Below, piece after piece: positions 32,957 through 44,669 of a stretch of 64,000 bases of DNA. Position numbers and translations under genes: made by a program. The notes below the pieces were generated by a model that was not told where the DNA came from, ran no database searches, and saw only the letters and a list, made by a program, of their open reading frames with translations. This stretch comes from Adiantum capillus-veneris (Eukaryota; Streptophyta; Polypodiopsida; Polypodiales; Pteridaceae): positions 2,144,501 through 2,208,500 of the forward strand of contig CM043967.1 in assembly GCA_014529385.2 (NCBI GenBank), written 5' to 3'. Every line of letters starts with the position of its first letter. The first letter of the stretch is position 1.

Positions 32957-34740
32957 TTGGATAGAGATTAACATCTCCCTTATCACAATTGGATCCTCGG
33001 CATTCCTCTAAGCTAGATTGCATTGGCACTCTCTCTTAGCCAATTGCAATTGCTAATCAATTTCTTTGCATTTGCATGTAGGAGGAGGGAGTGAAGCTGC
33101 TCCCAATGCCAAAAATGAGGGGGCGGAGTTGCATGTTATAAAAACGAGGATGGAATGGTTCGGATGCTCCCCTCCGAAGTAGATCCTCTACTCTTGGGCA
33201 TCAGTCCGCACATGACATCCTTGAAACCTGCCTACCCAGTAGAGCTCCCTACTTAGGTTCCTTGCACCAAGTCGCTCGCATGCAAAGCTCGACGAGATGC
33301 CAAGATTATTTTCTAGAAACAACTACAATGAATGTGGCCATGCTAACCCAAACTTTTATAGTTATATTCTATAGGATTTTCCCTAGAAAACAACCCTAGC
33401 ATATTAAAATGTCTTATGGTCTGGCTCACGCGTCCTATAGCTTTTTATGGAGGCACTCTTTGGGCATGCAGTTGTCTCTGGCAAAGGTACCTTCATGGTG
33501 GCACCTTGAGAGGGGTCTTCTAGTGATGGGGATGACGGGCCCCACCCTATTGGCATGCTATATCGTATGTTTTTCCCGACGACCAGTGTCTTCCTTTGTT
33601 GGGATTAGCCTCCCCTATTTTGGCTAGTATGTTGATCAAGATCGTTGTGATATTTCCATATGGTGCAGGTTGATTCCATGGCCCGCTTTGAGAATGGCTT
33701 GCTATGGAATTTTTTTGGCTTTCATATATTTCACTCACAAATTGCGAGTTCTACATTAAAAGAAGATTGAGGTAAGGGTTTTCTAATTTGTTTTGTTTTG
33801 TTTTAGGAGTCGGGTAGGGCACTCACGACCGCTCTCCTCATACACCAGAAAAGTATACAAGAAGAACGACCAGGACTATGCACCCAGAATCCTAAGGCAG
33901 ACGCTTTTGTCGCTAGTTTCCTCTGGACTATGCACCCAGAATCCTAAGGCAGGTGCTTTTGTCACTAGTTTCCTCTAGACTACGAGAGGCCAAAGTTATC
34001 TACACTCTTAGGGCCATGACCATTCCCTTGAGAGACCCATTTTGCTAGCTTGATATGGGCATGACAGCGACCAAGTACCTCTGTTTAGAGGCCCAAGTAT
34101 TGCGGGACTTGCTTCGGTCTTCCCTTTGGAGTTGCCTCCTTCAAGTAACTTATCGCTCACCGCACTAAATTGCCTTTGTGACTCGATGATTTTCCCCTAG
34201 GAAATGCCATACCCGCTTGGAAGGGCGTCGGCTCACACGTGGCGTCCACTGAGGTTGGTGGTGTCTCCCTTGTGCACCTCCCCAACCCCTTTTAGGTGAA
34301 GTTGACCCCCCCGGGGGGAAAGGCACTTGAGCACTTGGGCACTCTTGTAACTCATTTGGCTTTGCTTGGGGATAATTAGGTCATTTCCCTCGGAATGGAT
34401 CGGACTCAAAATAACAGCATAGGAAGGGGAACATTATCTCCCCATTCGCCTATGCAGAGCACCCAAGTACCGGGGTACAACTTCACCAAGGAACTTTGCC
34501 ACAGGCACGTGCCCTGTGGTTCCATCCCTCGAGTGCGGATCACGGCGTACCCAGAAGGGCATCCGCTTCCCACGAGCCTCCCTACCAAGGAGGATAACAG
34601 TCCTTTCTTCAGGGTCCAACGAAGGGTCGATTGCATTGAGGGTTTTCTAATGATTATAATAAATAACTTACTAAGTTTCTTCTTCTCGTTTTCATATATT
34701 CCTTTTTCTTTTTGGGTCAAATTCACAATTGTGAGTGGAG
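32957..34740 (+). other. Decayed repeat DNA with two LINE-like 3' ends
   Basis: No gene is recognised. TATTTCACTCACAAATTGCGAGTT at about 33728-33751 and ATTCACAATTGTGAGT at 34721-34736 resemble the LINE 3' palindrome with a preceding TCATATATT. They suggest the 3' ends of two further, strongly diverged LINE copies. A 52-bp tandem duplication (unit starts 33873 and 33925) lies between them. The open frame at 34395-34751 has no recognisable domain. Confidence 0.4.
33873..33980 (+). repeat. 52-bp tandem duplication
   Basis: GGACTATGCACCCAGAATCC begins both units, 52 bp apart, with a few substitutions and the start of a third unit (AGACTACGAG) after them. Confidence 0.85.
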
Positions 34741-35935
34741 AAATGTATTAAGGAAACCAAAAAAAATACAAGAAAAGCCATGCTTCACCAAGCCATGGCA
34801 TCTATCAACAACCTAGCTTCGAGAAAACTCAACCCACTAAACCACCAGATACATCGGTCGATAATGGGCGCTACTCTGTGACTATGACTAGCAAAAGGGA
34901 ACCAAGACTAGCTTGCGGTGCCACCAAGGAGATTGCTCTACCACAACAAACCACTTGCCTACCAAGCCAACTTGCTGAAAACGTACCACCAAAAGGAGAA
35001 AAAATAAGAAAAACCCTTTCTTCTTGTTCCGTTAACGCAAACTAAGTGTTTCTGATTGTATTACCCGAAACAATAATAACTAGTTGTTGTTTTCATATAT
35101 CTTATAATCTTAGTGCAAAGTGTCCATTAGAGAAGAATTGAGTGAGATTAAGCATCTTAATATGGTCTTCCAGTCACTTTAAATAATATTGTTTCTTAGT
35201 CCACCTACGACGCAGGCTTTAGGATTGGGAATGTTCCACAGCTAAGAATTTATCGTCTTTCCCTCATCTAAGGAATTTTCTTAGCCTACCAATCCTTGCT
35301 GGAATGCTAGCTAACAGAGTGCATATGGACTCCACATAAACAAATATTTGAGGTACATACAAGGTCACACTTGACACCCAACCATGCAAAGCAGGTACAT
35401 TTTAGTTTGGCATCCATCCATTACTGAATTGCCAAAATGGGGTGTTGGCTAGATATCGGGCTTCTTACCTTCCTGACAAGCAACCCCAAATATCACCAAA
35501 AGCAGGTTACTAATCATTGAGCAAAAGCGCAGTCAACATGGAGCTCATGTGCCATTGAACCCTACATCTAGGCGCTCAAAGATTGCATCCCTACCACTAC
35601 TCTTGCATGCTCGTACTTACAAGAAGGAGGTGAGTAGCTCTTTATAACGTTAAACAAGGTTCTAGCCCCCCAAAAAATTGCGTGATAACCAATGTTGACC
35701 ACCAAGACGTACACCTACTTGAAGGCAAGCACCTCGATACTTAGCCATTTTCCTAACATGGAAACAAGACCAATTTCTATACAAGATAACCATATTCTAT
35801 ATACATGAAATGATCACAGTAGGGAGAATGAATAGAAAATATAAAAATAGAATCTACAATGTGTAATGAGAAGGAAGATCTCATAAAGAAAATATGAAAT
35901 TGTGTTGAAATTTGCAATCTTACCATAATGATCAT
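34741..35935. other. Gene-free stretch
   Basis: AT-rich, with no open frame of more than about 60 codons and no recognisable element. Some of it may be LINE flank. Confidence 0.4.
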
Positions 35936-36660
35936 ACTCACAATGGTGAGTAGATTATATTCATAAGGCCAAGGAATTACAAATTCTTGCCATGCTCGTG
36001 GTGAGCCATGACATCTTCAAAGGATCGTAGATACATCAACTGAGGGGACCCCATGACAATGGAAGAGCCCACACTTTCATCCATGCAAGTCGTCATTGCG
36101 GAGTCCACGGTCATGTTCCACTCCTCACAATTCCTTTCTTTTCCAATGGTGATGATCGTAACCCTGGTTTCTTGGATTATCTCCGTGAATGTATCTATTT
36201 CTAAAGAGTTCTCGAAGATTCGGCAATTCCTTGCCTTCCAAATGTGTTTGAAGTAGCAATATCGCATAACTTGCAGAGCCATGAGCAATGCTTGGCTCTT
36301 GAACACTTTCCCTCTCATGAAGAGATTGTTCTTGACCAATCCTATTTTCCAGGCCTTTTGGACCCATTTGTAGATCTTCCCTACAAGGCCACAGATTGTT
36401 GGGCCCTCCTTGAAAAGGTGAGGAAGGTCTTCTTGAGCTATTCTACATTGCAAGAATCTATTTATACCAATTTCTTTGGTCTAAACCTTCACCCCAGTTG
36501 GCATGGCTCCCCAAAGTACCTTCCATAAGAACACTTTCATCCCATGTGTCCATTGAGGGCTCCATATGTTCTTGATGACCGTCTCTCATCTTGACCCTAG
36601 CTAGTTTTGGCCCCATTCCTTGTTGAGCAAGAAGAACCAATCCTATACATCTACATTCCT
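35936..36660 (-). pseudogene. LINE C-terminal fragment, minus strand
   Basis: The minus frame from 36453 to 35977 is open and encodes the LINE C-terminus. It has a zf-RVT-like part (CRIAQEDLPHLFKEG, IYKWVQKAWKIG), then YCYFKHIWKARNCRIFEN, EIIQETRVTIITIGKERNC and a tail with LMYLRSFEDVMAHHEHGKNL. The earlier part (36640-36458) carries a shifted frame. The 3' end holds GAATATAATCT followed by the palindrome ACTCACCATTGTGAGT (35936-35951 on the plus strand). This is the best preserved C-terminus of the family in the window. Confidence 0.85.
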
Positions 36661-37672
36661 AATTCACACAAGAGAATACCTTAGCATTGATTTATCTTTT
36701 TGGCCTGCGTAACTTTCCAAAGTCATTTTATCAATTTATTTTTAAGAAGGAAGAAAAATGATTGGTTGGTTGTAAAAGTCCTTTCATGCTGATTGAATAT
36801 CCATGCAATCGCGGTCAGGGGATTGGAAAGATAAAGATATGAAAGTGTACTCTCTCCTTCTTTGTAAAATAAGACATCAAAGTGTACTCTCCTTTTTAAA
36901 AAGGATAGACAATTTCATATTTTTACCTAGGCAGGCCTCATTATTTTATCACATTGATGAACAAGAATAAGAAAAGATTAACCATCCAATTGTTGACTTC
37001 AATTATCATACTCATTATTTTAAGATTACAAATCAAATTGTTGACTTCAATGCTTATTGTGTTGCCCTACTCGGTCTACAATGCATTCATTAATTAATTT
37101 GTGGCCGAGATTCCTTGCACTTTTAAACTTTAACCACTGGGATCTCAGCTAGAGTTGGTGCACACGTTGTTGTCGGGCTGCTTCACAAGCAAGCTCCCCC
37201 CTCCCTTGACGGTCTCACCTGCATCGGACGCATCAGCCCTCAGTTGGTCTCAACCATGGCCCTGCGCGCATCATTTCTTTTCTTTGATGTGGCCTTGAGC
37301 CAACTGATCGATCCCAGGCATTGAACGGCAGCTCTCGGCCTTGCATGAAGCAGAAAAACCCCTGCAGCCAGCCAAGAGAGAGAGCACACGCCTTTGTCTC
37401 TCTGTCCAGTCGGTGTTCTTGGCGATGCCTTCCTACAACCTTAAAACTCTCTTCTTCTTCTTCTTGTCTACCTTTTCCCTTGAATGCAAAAAACATTGAT
37501 GGGCTTCTAGCTATGCAGCTCCAGTGCCTTCATCATCACCATTGAAGGCGGTTACTCACCCCGTCTGTTGCACTGTTGCGCAACCTCATCGACGTCCTGT
37601 AGCTTGTGCTGAACAATGCATCGCATTGCAAAATTATTTCTCGCTCTTCTAGCGCTTTTCAATGGATGACAG

Positions 37673-37709
<37 letters not shown>

Positions 37710-38112
37710 CCCATCTGTCGCCTCTCCCTTTTTTGACTTCAAACCCACCAAAGCCATCGAAGGCATCCATCGAGATACCCTTTAATCAAGCTCAATGCAA
37801 AATTGGGACGGCCTATTCATGATTGTGGATTCTACCAAAAAAAAGGATGAGTGACACGACAATATCTTTTTGTCTAGAGAATAAAAATATTTGACTAGAC
37901 ATTGATCATCTATATTTTATTAGAACAAAGAAGTATGTAATCTAGAAATCATTTATATTGGAAAGATCCAAAAAGTATGTAATCTCCAATGGGCGTGTCC
38001 TTTGCAATGTGCATGGCTAGGAATATTTAATTGAAATGACGTCCTATCAATTGCAAGAACATACATTGTTGCCTTAGTTGTCTTACAATAAAACTATATG
38101 CACCAAACATAT
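36661..38112. other. Gene-free stretch with a GC-rich patch
   Basis: The left part is AT-rich and empty. At 37150-37780 base composition rises and short frames open on both strands, including a basic and glutamate-rich minus frame at 37233-37496. None has a recognisable domain. A CT microsatellite lies at 37674-37707. Confidence 0.35.
37674..37707. repeat. (CT)n microsatellite
   Basis: About 17 CT units within the GC-richer patch. Confidence 0.95.
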
Positions 38113-38159
38113 CTTAAAAGTGAATGGTATATCATCCGGATATATCATTCACTTTTAAG
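38113..38159. repeat. Palindrome at the 5' junction of a LINE fragment
   Basis: CTTAAAAGTGAATG (38113-38126) is the exact inverse of 38146-38159. The inner bases TATATC and GATATA also pair, leaving a five-base loop. The right arm is the beginning of the LINE fragment (CTTTTAAGGAGTACC). The left arm is an inverted copy of it. Confidence 0.85.
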
Positions 38160-38498
38160 GAGTACCAAAAAATTAGTGCATTGGCACGAAACATCTACAA
38201 ATGGGTGCAAAGACCTAGAAGATTGGATTCTTCAAGAGGGACCTCTTCTTGGGTGGAAAGGTTTTTAAGAGCCAAGTGCTTCTTATTGGTTCGTAGATTG
38301 TCAGATTCTTCTACTTCCATCATGTGTGAAAGACCAAAAACTCTCGAGTTTTTGAGAACACTCCGGAAATTGCTAGATTCATTGAGATAATACAAGATGG
38401 CATTGTCTTCGTAGGGAAACGGATAACATCTTATGAGTGTTATCATGCCACTATAACTAGATAGATTTTTGAGTCCGTCTTCAAAATGTTTTTTTTTT

Positions 38499-38529
<31 letters not shown>

Positions 38530-38640
38530 CTCCTCTATTAGGCGATGTACCTACGGTTGTTGGCTCGAGCATGACTTAAAATTGTACTTTTTTGGTTCTG
38601 CTAATATTATTCACTCACCACTGTGAGTTTTGAAGAAAAA
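38146..38640 (+). pseudogene. LINE C-terminal fragment, plus strand
   Basis: Starting inside the palindrome, the readable LINE text is FKEYQKISALARNIYKWVQ, then in a shifted frame a GGKVF-like part and VWKTKNSRVFEN-like text to about 38400. It is the same C-terminal region as at 35.9-36.6 kb. A long T/G homopolymer lies in its 3' UTR. It ends with CTAATATTATTC and the palindrome ACTCACCACTGTGAGT (38612-38627), followed by an A-rich tail. Confidence 0.75.
38491..38529. repeat. T18-G21 homopolymer pair
   Basis: Eighteen T are followed directly by twenty-one G. The length is likely to be unstable or affected by sequencing error. Confidence 0.8.
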
Positions 38641-40249
38641 AAGTAAAATGATATATCCTCTTCAAATTTCAACCACAACATTGAAAGCTATACTTTTCAA
38701 TCCTAAGCACCACTCCCATTGTTTAGAGGAGATTAAATCCTAGTTTTAAACCGATGGCACATAGCTTTCATAAAAGACACCCTCTTATTTTATCAACACA
38801 TAATGGTTATCTTCTTCTACCCTCTTGACACCTCACTACTATCTACGGAAAGAAAACCATTTAATTTGATCCATCCTAGTTTATACAAAGGATCCTCCAT
38901 AAAAGAATCCTCATGTAATATATAAGAGAGAACACATCCTTAAGTGTTTATTAATTTAAGCAAAAAATAATTGTTTACAACCTTGTCCTCGTAAAAAGGA
39001 TAGTGTATACACTTGCATCTTCATCTTACAGATATATACTTCAACTAGATAGTGGTCATGTTGCCACTTCTGCATGGCAACATGACCGCCTTAACATATG
39101 CTAAGATGGGCCTTTAAGAACTTGGGAAGCATACAATCAATAGAAACCTCCTTATTTTGTTGCACTATCAGAGTGGCATTTTTTTAATTTTTTTAAAAAC
39201 CACCAAACGTTGCACACGTACTCATCTTTAGGGGAGATACTACCAAACATCCTTAGGGACTTTGGTCTTGTTTTAATGATCTGAAAGGGAGACACATTAG
39301 TCAAAGTTTGGATAGTGGTTCTTTGTTGTGATTGGGATTAAATATAGAAAGTCGTGTCGATCAAATTTACGCAAAATTTATGAATTCAATTGATGACCAC
39401 AAGAAATATTTGGTTCATCTAAGTTTCCAATGTCATATGGTGCATATATACAGGATCTATGGTTCCATAAATTAAGGTGATACTATTTGATGGTTGTGCA
39501 AGTCGCATTTGGAGATTTATGTCATATACCAAAAATTATGCATATTGCAGTTCTCATTTTCTTTAATCAAAGATTAGCCTTTATTTTTAGCCTTAAAATA
39601 AAGTCTACTTTTGAACTTATCCATTAATCTCACTTATTTGTTAACAAATATCTCATATGGACAGAATTGGAGAATTGATTTACACGCATTCACTAGTTTT
39701 CATAGCAATGGTGTTTTGCAAGAAATTGCGCATTGTACGTACATGTTTTTGAATGAGCTAAAATTACAAGAAATCTGTGAGTTTGAAACCTTGAAAAATT
39801 CTTAGTTCATGAGTATTGGCCTATAGATACATTATAGACCTTATGTTTTGTCCTATAACCTCATCATATTAATGAAAGAGGCCTTGAAAAACCAAACTTT
39901 CCTCTTTGTCAATGTTTTCAAGATTTGGGTTTTTTTATTATAACAAAAATTTAGTCTCATGACTAAGTCATTAAGCTTAATTTCTTGCCATTATAAGTTT
40001 TTTCTTATCTATACACCTTGAAATCTATACAAAAAATCTTATTTTGATGAGAATTTATATTAAATTTATAGAAGTTCTATTACAATTGAACTAAATTTTT
40101 ATCATTTTTTGACCTTAAAACTTATCATCATAATCTTAATTTGGCTATGTTCTTTACCTCATATTTAATATAAGGTATGAACATGACCTATAAATCTTTT
40201 TTTTAGCTTCACCAAATAATTATAACGAGTTGCTAGAAACATGACACTT
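38641..40249. other. Gene-free AT-rich stretch
   Basis: No domain, RNA gene or repeat was recognised. The frame at 39611-39805 is short and has no family features. Confidence 0.4.
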
Positions 40250-41030
40250 TAGTGTCTCAGGACATTGAGTGTCTGATTTCAAAGTTAGTGTTAAACCGCA
40301 CACCAAGGCCATATACAACACCCTTATGGTCTCACCAGATTGGTTTCTTCCTCTAAACAAATAGTGGGGTAAAAAATGGCCGGAATCAAGATAGAAGTCA
40401 TTTGTGAAGAACATCTAGTATCCATCGTGGCCACTTAGGATGAAGGTTTTTCTATGGAAAGTCCTTTGGGGAGCCTTACCTACTAGTGTCAAGATATCAA
40501 CCAAAGATATTGGTCCGGATAGGTGCTCTCAATGCAAAACGGCTAGAAAGGACCTACCTCACTTGTTCGACAAAGGTAGGGTTCTTTAAGAATGATCCAT
40601 TCCTTGGTGGGAAGGTAATCAAGAATCAAGCTCTATTGCTTGGAACACAAATTATTAGATACTACTAATCCAAACATGTGTGGAAGGTAAAAAACCGTCG
40701 AATCTTTGAGAAGGCCCTGAAAGTAGCTAATTTCTCAAAGATGATTCAAGAAAGTAGAGAAGCAATTGCCATCATTGGAAAAAGAAGGAACTCAGAGGAA
40801 TGGAAGAGATCATTTGATGCCGCAATGATTGGGTAAGTGATGAGCGCTCTTCAAGTCTAGGAATGCTTAGTTTAGTCTCTTACTAATACTTCTACCAGTG
40901 TCCTAGGTTGGACTCCCCATCAGCAGATGTATTTGTGTTAGCTAGGAGAAGTCATGGCTTGTCTTGAGCATGACTAGAATTTGTAATTTATTGTTTTTAC
41001 TAATATAATCCACTCACCATTGTGAGTTTT
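40250..41030 (+). pseudogene. LINE 3' fragment, plus strand
   Basis: The fragment opens with RPYTTLMVSPDWFLPLNK-like text. It runs into MKVFLWKVLWGALPTSVKI (about 40440-40500) and a zinc-like segment CSQCKTARKDLPHLF, the zf-RVT region of plant LINEs. It then reads GGKVIKNQALLLGTQIIRYY, VWKVKNRRIFEK and AIAIIGKRRNSEEW. Stops and frame changes break it. It ends with ACTAATATAATCC and the palindrome ACTCACCATTGTGAGT (41012-41027). Confidence 0.82.
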
Positions 41031-41329
41031 GATTTATTTATTTTTAACATGTGTATGAGTCCATGCTTCTTAAGCATGGCTACAATGCACATTTGGAGCA
41101 TTATGCCACATGTTAATATAATCCAAAGAGGATTATGAAATCATTCAAAGAAATTACCCAAAATAAAAAAGTTACTACAAGTACTTTATTTCAAAGCTTC
41201 CAAAACTTATAATTTGCATTTCACAAATAGTTTAGAGAAATTTTTAGGATGGTCCCAAAGCAAGATCTAGCTTACTTGGTCTCAATAAAATCTTTGGATT
41301 ATCGATCCCAAGTCCATGTTAGGTATCAA
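41031..41329. other. Spacer
   Basis: AT-rich sequence between a LINE end and a Ty3/gypsy relic; nothing recognised. Confidence 0.4.
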
Positions 41330-43295
41330 TACCAAGCTTGAATCCTTGGTCCCATAGACCATTCTACACTGACAAGTTCAAACTTGAAAAGACGGCCAAG
41401 CGTTGGTGGAAGGACCATTGTAAACAAGGCTATTGTTGGCAAGTTCAAACTCAAAGACGGACAGAAGGGCCTGACGTTGGTGGAAGGATTATATATTGTG
41501 ATGAGAATAAAATCAACCTTGACATAGAGACTTGAGCTTATCTTAAAGCACAATTAGAGAGAATTATCAAAATAAGATGTATCACTCTGACCGCATGAAT
41601 GAGTTTCTTGATTGCACTCAAGACGCGGACTTAGAATCATACTATCTCAAAATTTCTTGACCTTTGTCAATTATGCTTTAGCTGGAATGACTCAAGAAGT
41701 CAAAGTAGCACGACTTGTGTCACGTTCACATAATCCTATGAAGACTAAACTTTTGAGTCTTTGACTTACCAATTTTGCAGATGTCACTTGATGCGGGTAA
41801 TACCATTGAAATTAAACTATCTATTAATGGGAAGCAAAAACCAAAGACTGCTCCTATCCATGAGACCAAGAGACCCCATCTTGAAGATGAATCACGTTCC
41901 ATAAACTCATAATAAAAAAGGGAGAACTTGGTACGTATGAAGATTGGGTGAGATCACCTTTGTACACTTACACTGATCCTTATCATCAAATTAGGGATTA
42001 TCTATTTAATGACTCAAACTTTACAAGATTAGCAAATAATTAGAATCCCAAGAATTGAAACCCGAATCAAAATTTCAAAAAATTTAGACGAAGAATATCT
42101 AGAGCTTAGTGAGACTTCAATCAAGTCAGACACCACCTCAAAGTCAAGGGAATTTTAGATCGGGAAACCATCATTTGTGAAGAATGGACCACTCAACAAC
42201 AACAATGGGAATATCAACCACTTTATTCAAAAGGAGGAGGGGGAAATCAATGACTTCAAGGAAGAGCTCAAGTCAATAGAGCTCAAGGTGCTAGAGATAA
42301 TGGAAATCGAGCAAATACACATTTTTATACTGCAATAATCAAACATCAGGGAATTAATGAAGAATTTTTAACTAATTCCAATCCCACAAAATTATCAAGG
42401 TAATTATTTTATCTTCTTGATTAGTTGTTGGAACACATATTCTTTCATCTCTGCTAGATACATAAGAAACCTCGTCTTGTTTGAACAACTTAATACTAAA
42501 CTTATAGTGGAATTAGCTATGAGTAGAAAGTTAGATCTTCCACTTCAGTAAGGGACTTGAATTTTTCCTTGGATGGTCATAAAAATTTAGCTCATTTTAG
42601 GGTCTTACCTAAGGGTCTATGCCATCATTCTAGGGATGGATTGGCTAAAGGTATATGATGCTCACTTAAATTGTAAGAATGCTTCATTCACTTTTATAAA
42701 TGAGCACAGCTCTACGATTATTGTTACCAAAAAGCGAGGACAACTTAAACTTTATCTTATAACCTTCATTAAGTTATTGAACCGTTACAGAAAGAATGAG
42801 ATAGTTTATGATGTAAAACTTAACCGAATAGAGAAGAAGTCAAAAGCGCTTGAATCTAAATGGCTTACCAAATTTGATGATATGTTTCTTGAAGAACTTT
42901 TAGGTTTACCACCCAAGCATAAAATTGATCATGTAAGAGGGCTTATTCTAAGGCTCAACTCGCTCGAAGACCATAAAAGATGTCGATACTTAAAATCTAC
43001 AAAACTCAAAGAGCAACTTAGTACTCAACTTCTTGACCAAGGTTTCATTCGACCTAGTGTTTCTCCATGGAGCTCCTATTCTTTTTATTAAAAAAAGAGC
43101 GATACTCTATGTCTTTATATCTACTATCGTGGATTAGATCATGTAATAGTTTTAAATAAGTATGCAATAAGGCTAGGATTGAGAGTTACTAGACTTACTA
43201 TATGGAGCTTCTATTTTCACAAAAATTGACCTTAAGTTTGATAATTATCAAATCTACATCAAGGAGGAGGATATGAAAAAGATAGGATTTGTAGG
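41330..43295 (+). pseudogene. Ty3/gypsy gag-protease-RT relic, truncated
   Basis: Gag traces lie at about 41380-41760 (AKRWWKDHCKQG matches KIWWKQHC of the 10.66-kb element). The protease end (ILGMDWLKVYDAHLNCKNAS) begins the open frame at 42636. That frame continues to 43091 with a linker (VYDVKLNRIEKKSKALESKW, LGLPPKHKIDHV) and LLDQGFIRPSVSPW, paralleling 18380-18790 of the 10.66-kb element. RT starts (YYRGLDHVIVLNKY, IFTKIDLKFDNYQIYIKEED) and stops near 43290. Heavy decay; no LTR was identified. It looks like an old member of the same broad lineage, cut off within RT. Confidence 0.78.
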
Positions 43296-43299
43296 AAAT

Positions 43300-43995
43300 T
43301 TTATGGCATGAGAAAATGAAAATGAACAATTGGACTCTCAAAGGGGCCCTATAAGGACTTTGAATTTGTCTCTCTTGTCCAGAACGGGCGCACGATAAAA
43401 TTTCTACAAATGAAACCAAAACTTGCAGGACCTTTTGGATTTAGAATGTACTATTGAGATCTATCCATTGATATATAACATGCCATCAGATTTCCTCAAA
43501 TTCTAGAAGATTTCATTTTTTGATGTGACAACTCCGTTTTAAAAATGGAATCTCTCCCCACATTTCAACTTCAATGGGGAGACCATAACTTCTACAAATC
43601 AACTCCGAATTTGTCAGTGTGGAGATTTAGAACCTACTTTCTAAGATCTTTCAAATGATATGTTGGTTGATAGGACTTTGACATAGCGCTTATGTACTTC
43701 ATTGGGTTGCCCACTTTGGACAAGAGAGGCAAAGTCAAACCTCCTTATAGGGCCTCTTTGAGAATCCAAATTTTCCCTAATGTAAAATGAACTCTATTTG
43801 CCATCCCTTAAATCTTTTCATACATGTGAGCCTTATATGTAGGCTTTGGAACTTGCAACCATTGTCTAGAAACATTACACCTCTTTCCATTGGTGCAACC
43901 AATCAGTTTATCTATTCAAAATGACTAGAGTGATTTCTCACACGCTCATACTCATCAAGTGGGGCTTAACCCCCAACAAACACCCCCTTAAGCCA
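43300..43995 (-). repeat. LTR-like sequence, minus strand
   Basis: On the minus strand, GGCTTAAGGGGGTG (about 43982-43995 region) is followed by TGTTTGTTGGGGGTTAAGCC, the layout of a Copia-type polypurine tract and LTR start. A TATA-like ACATATAAGG lies downstream. The far end and a partner LTR were not found. Confidence 0.4.
43328..43776. repeat. Imperfect inverted repeat, arms ~55-70 bp
   Basis: TCTCAAAGGGGCCCTATAAGG followed by TTTGTCTCTCTTGTCC on the left (about 43335-43383) is matched in reverse by GGACAAGAGAGGCAAAGTCAAA and CCTTATAGGGCCTCTTTGAGA on the right (about 43719-43768). The intervening ~330 bp contains two diverged copies of a CTACAAATNAA-type segment. It may be part of the LTR described next, or a small foldback element. 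Confidence 0.7.
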
Positions 43996-44669
43996 AAATT
44001 GGATAGATTTGTACAATAACTAATATAGTGTAACTGGGTCATGGTTATTGTGGGTAGGAAACTCCTAGGATACTACTAATACATCTACACATGGAAAACA
44101 CCGATTCACCATGGTGTCTCTACATAGATTCATCACAATGGTTCACAAGGTGTTTTTATTATCATATGCTAGGTTCAGAAAGTAGTTGCTTTAGTAGTAC
44201 AAGTTTATTCCATTCATTCATCTCTGTATGTTGTTGATGATATGTAGCAGATCGATCTTCATGCTTCGTCATCATCGTTTCTTCTTTATCGTTATCTTCG
44301 TGGTCTTGATCTTGATATTTGTTGGTCCAATTGGTCGAGAGTACAGACTCCATGCCTATGACTTAGGAGGTGGCTTATCATAAATTCATCTTACACTTAA
44401 TGCAACGTTCATGATAGGCATATCATACAAAGTGGGTAGAGTGATCATCATAAACATGTTGTAATAACGAGAAAGATCTTACCGTTCATAGATACGACAC
44501 TGTCTAGTTCTCAAATGCATTTAATTACAACATCATCTCCAAACAAAAGAGCAAACATAGAAGAATGTGATACAAAGTGTACAAAGCTCATAAGTGCCTT
44601 AGCAATAAGATAATGCCTACAAAATAAAGCACAAAGTAATGATTTTTAGAACGTCTCCGTACGTGAAAG
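43996..44669. other. Gene-free stretch
   Basis: If the LTR to the left is real, its interior would lie here, but no Copia pol motif can be read. The short minus frame at 44162-44353 is unassigned. Confidence 0.4.
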
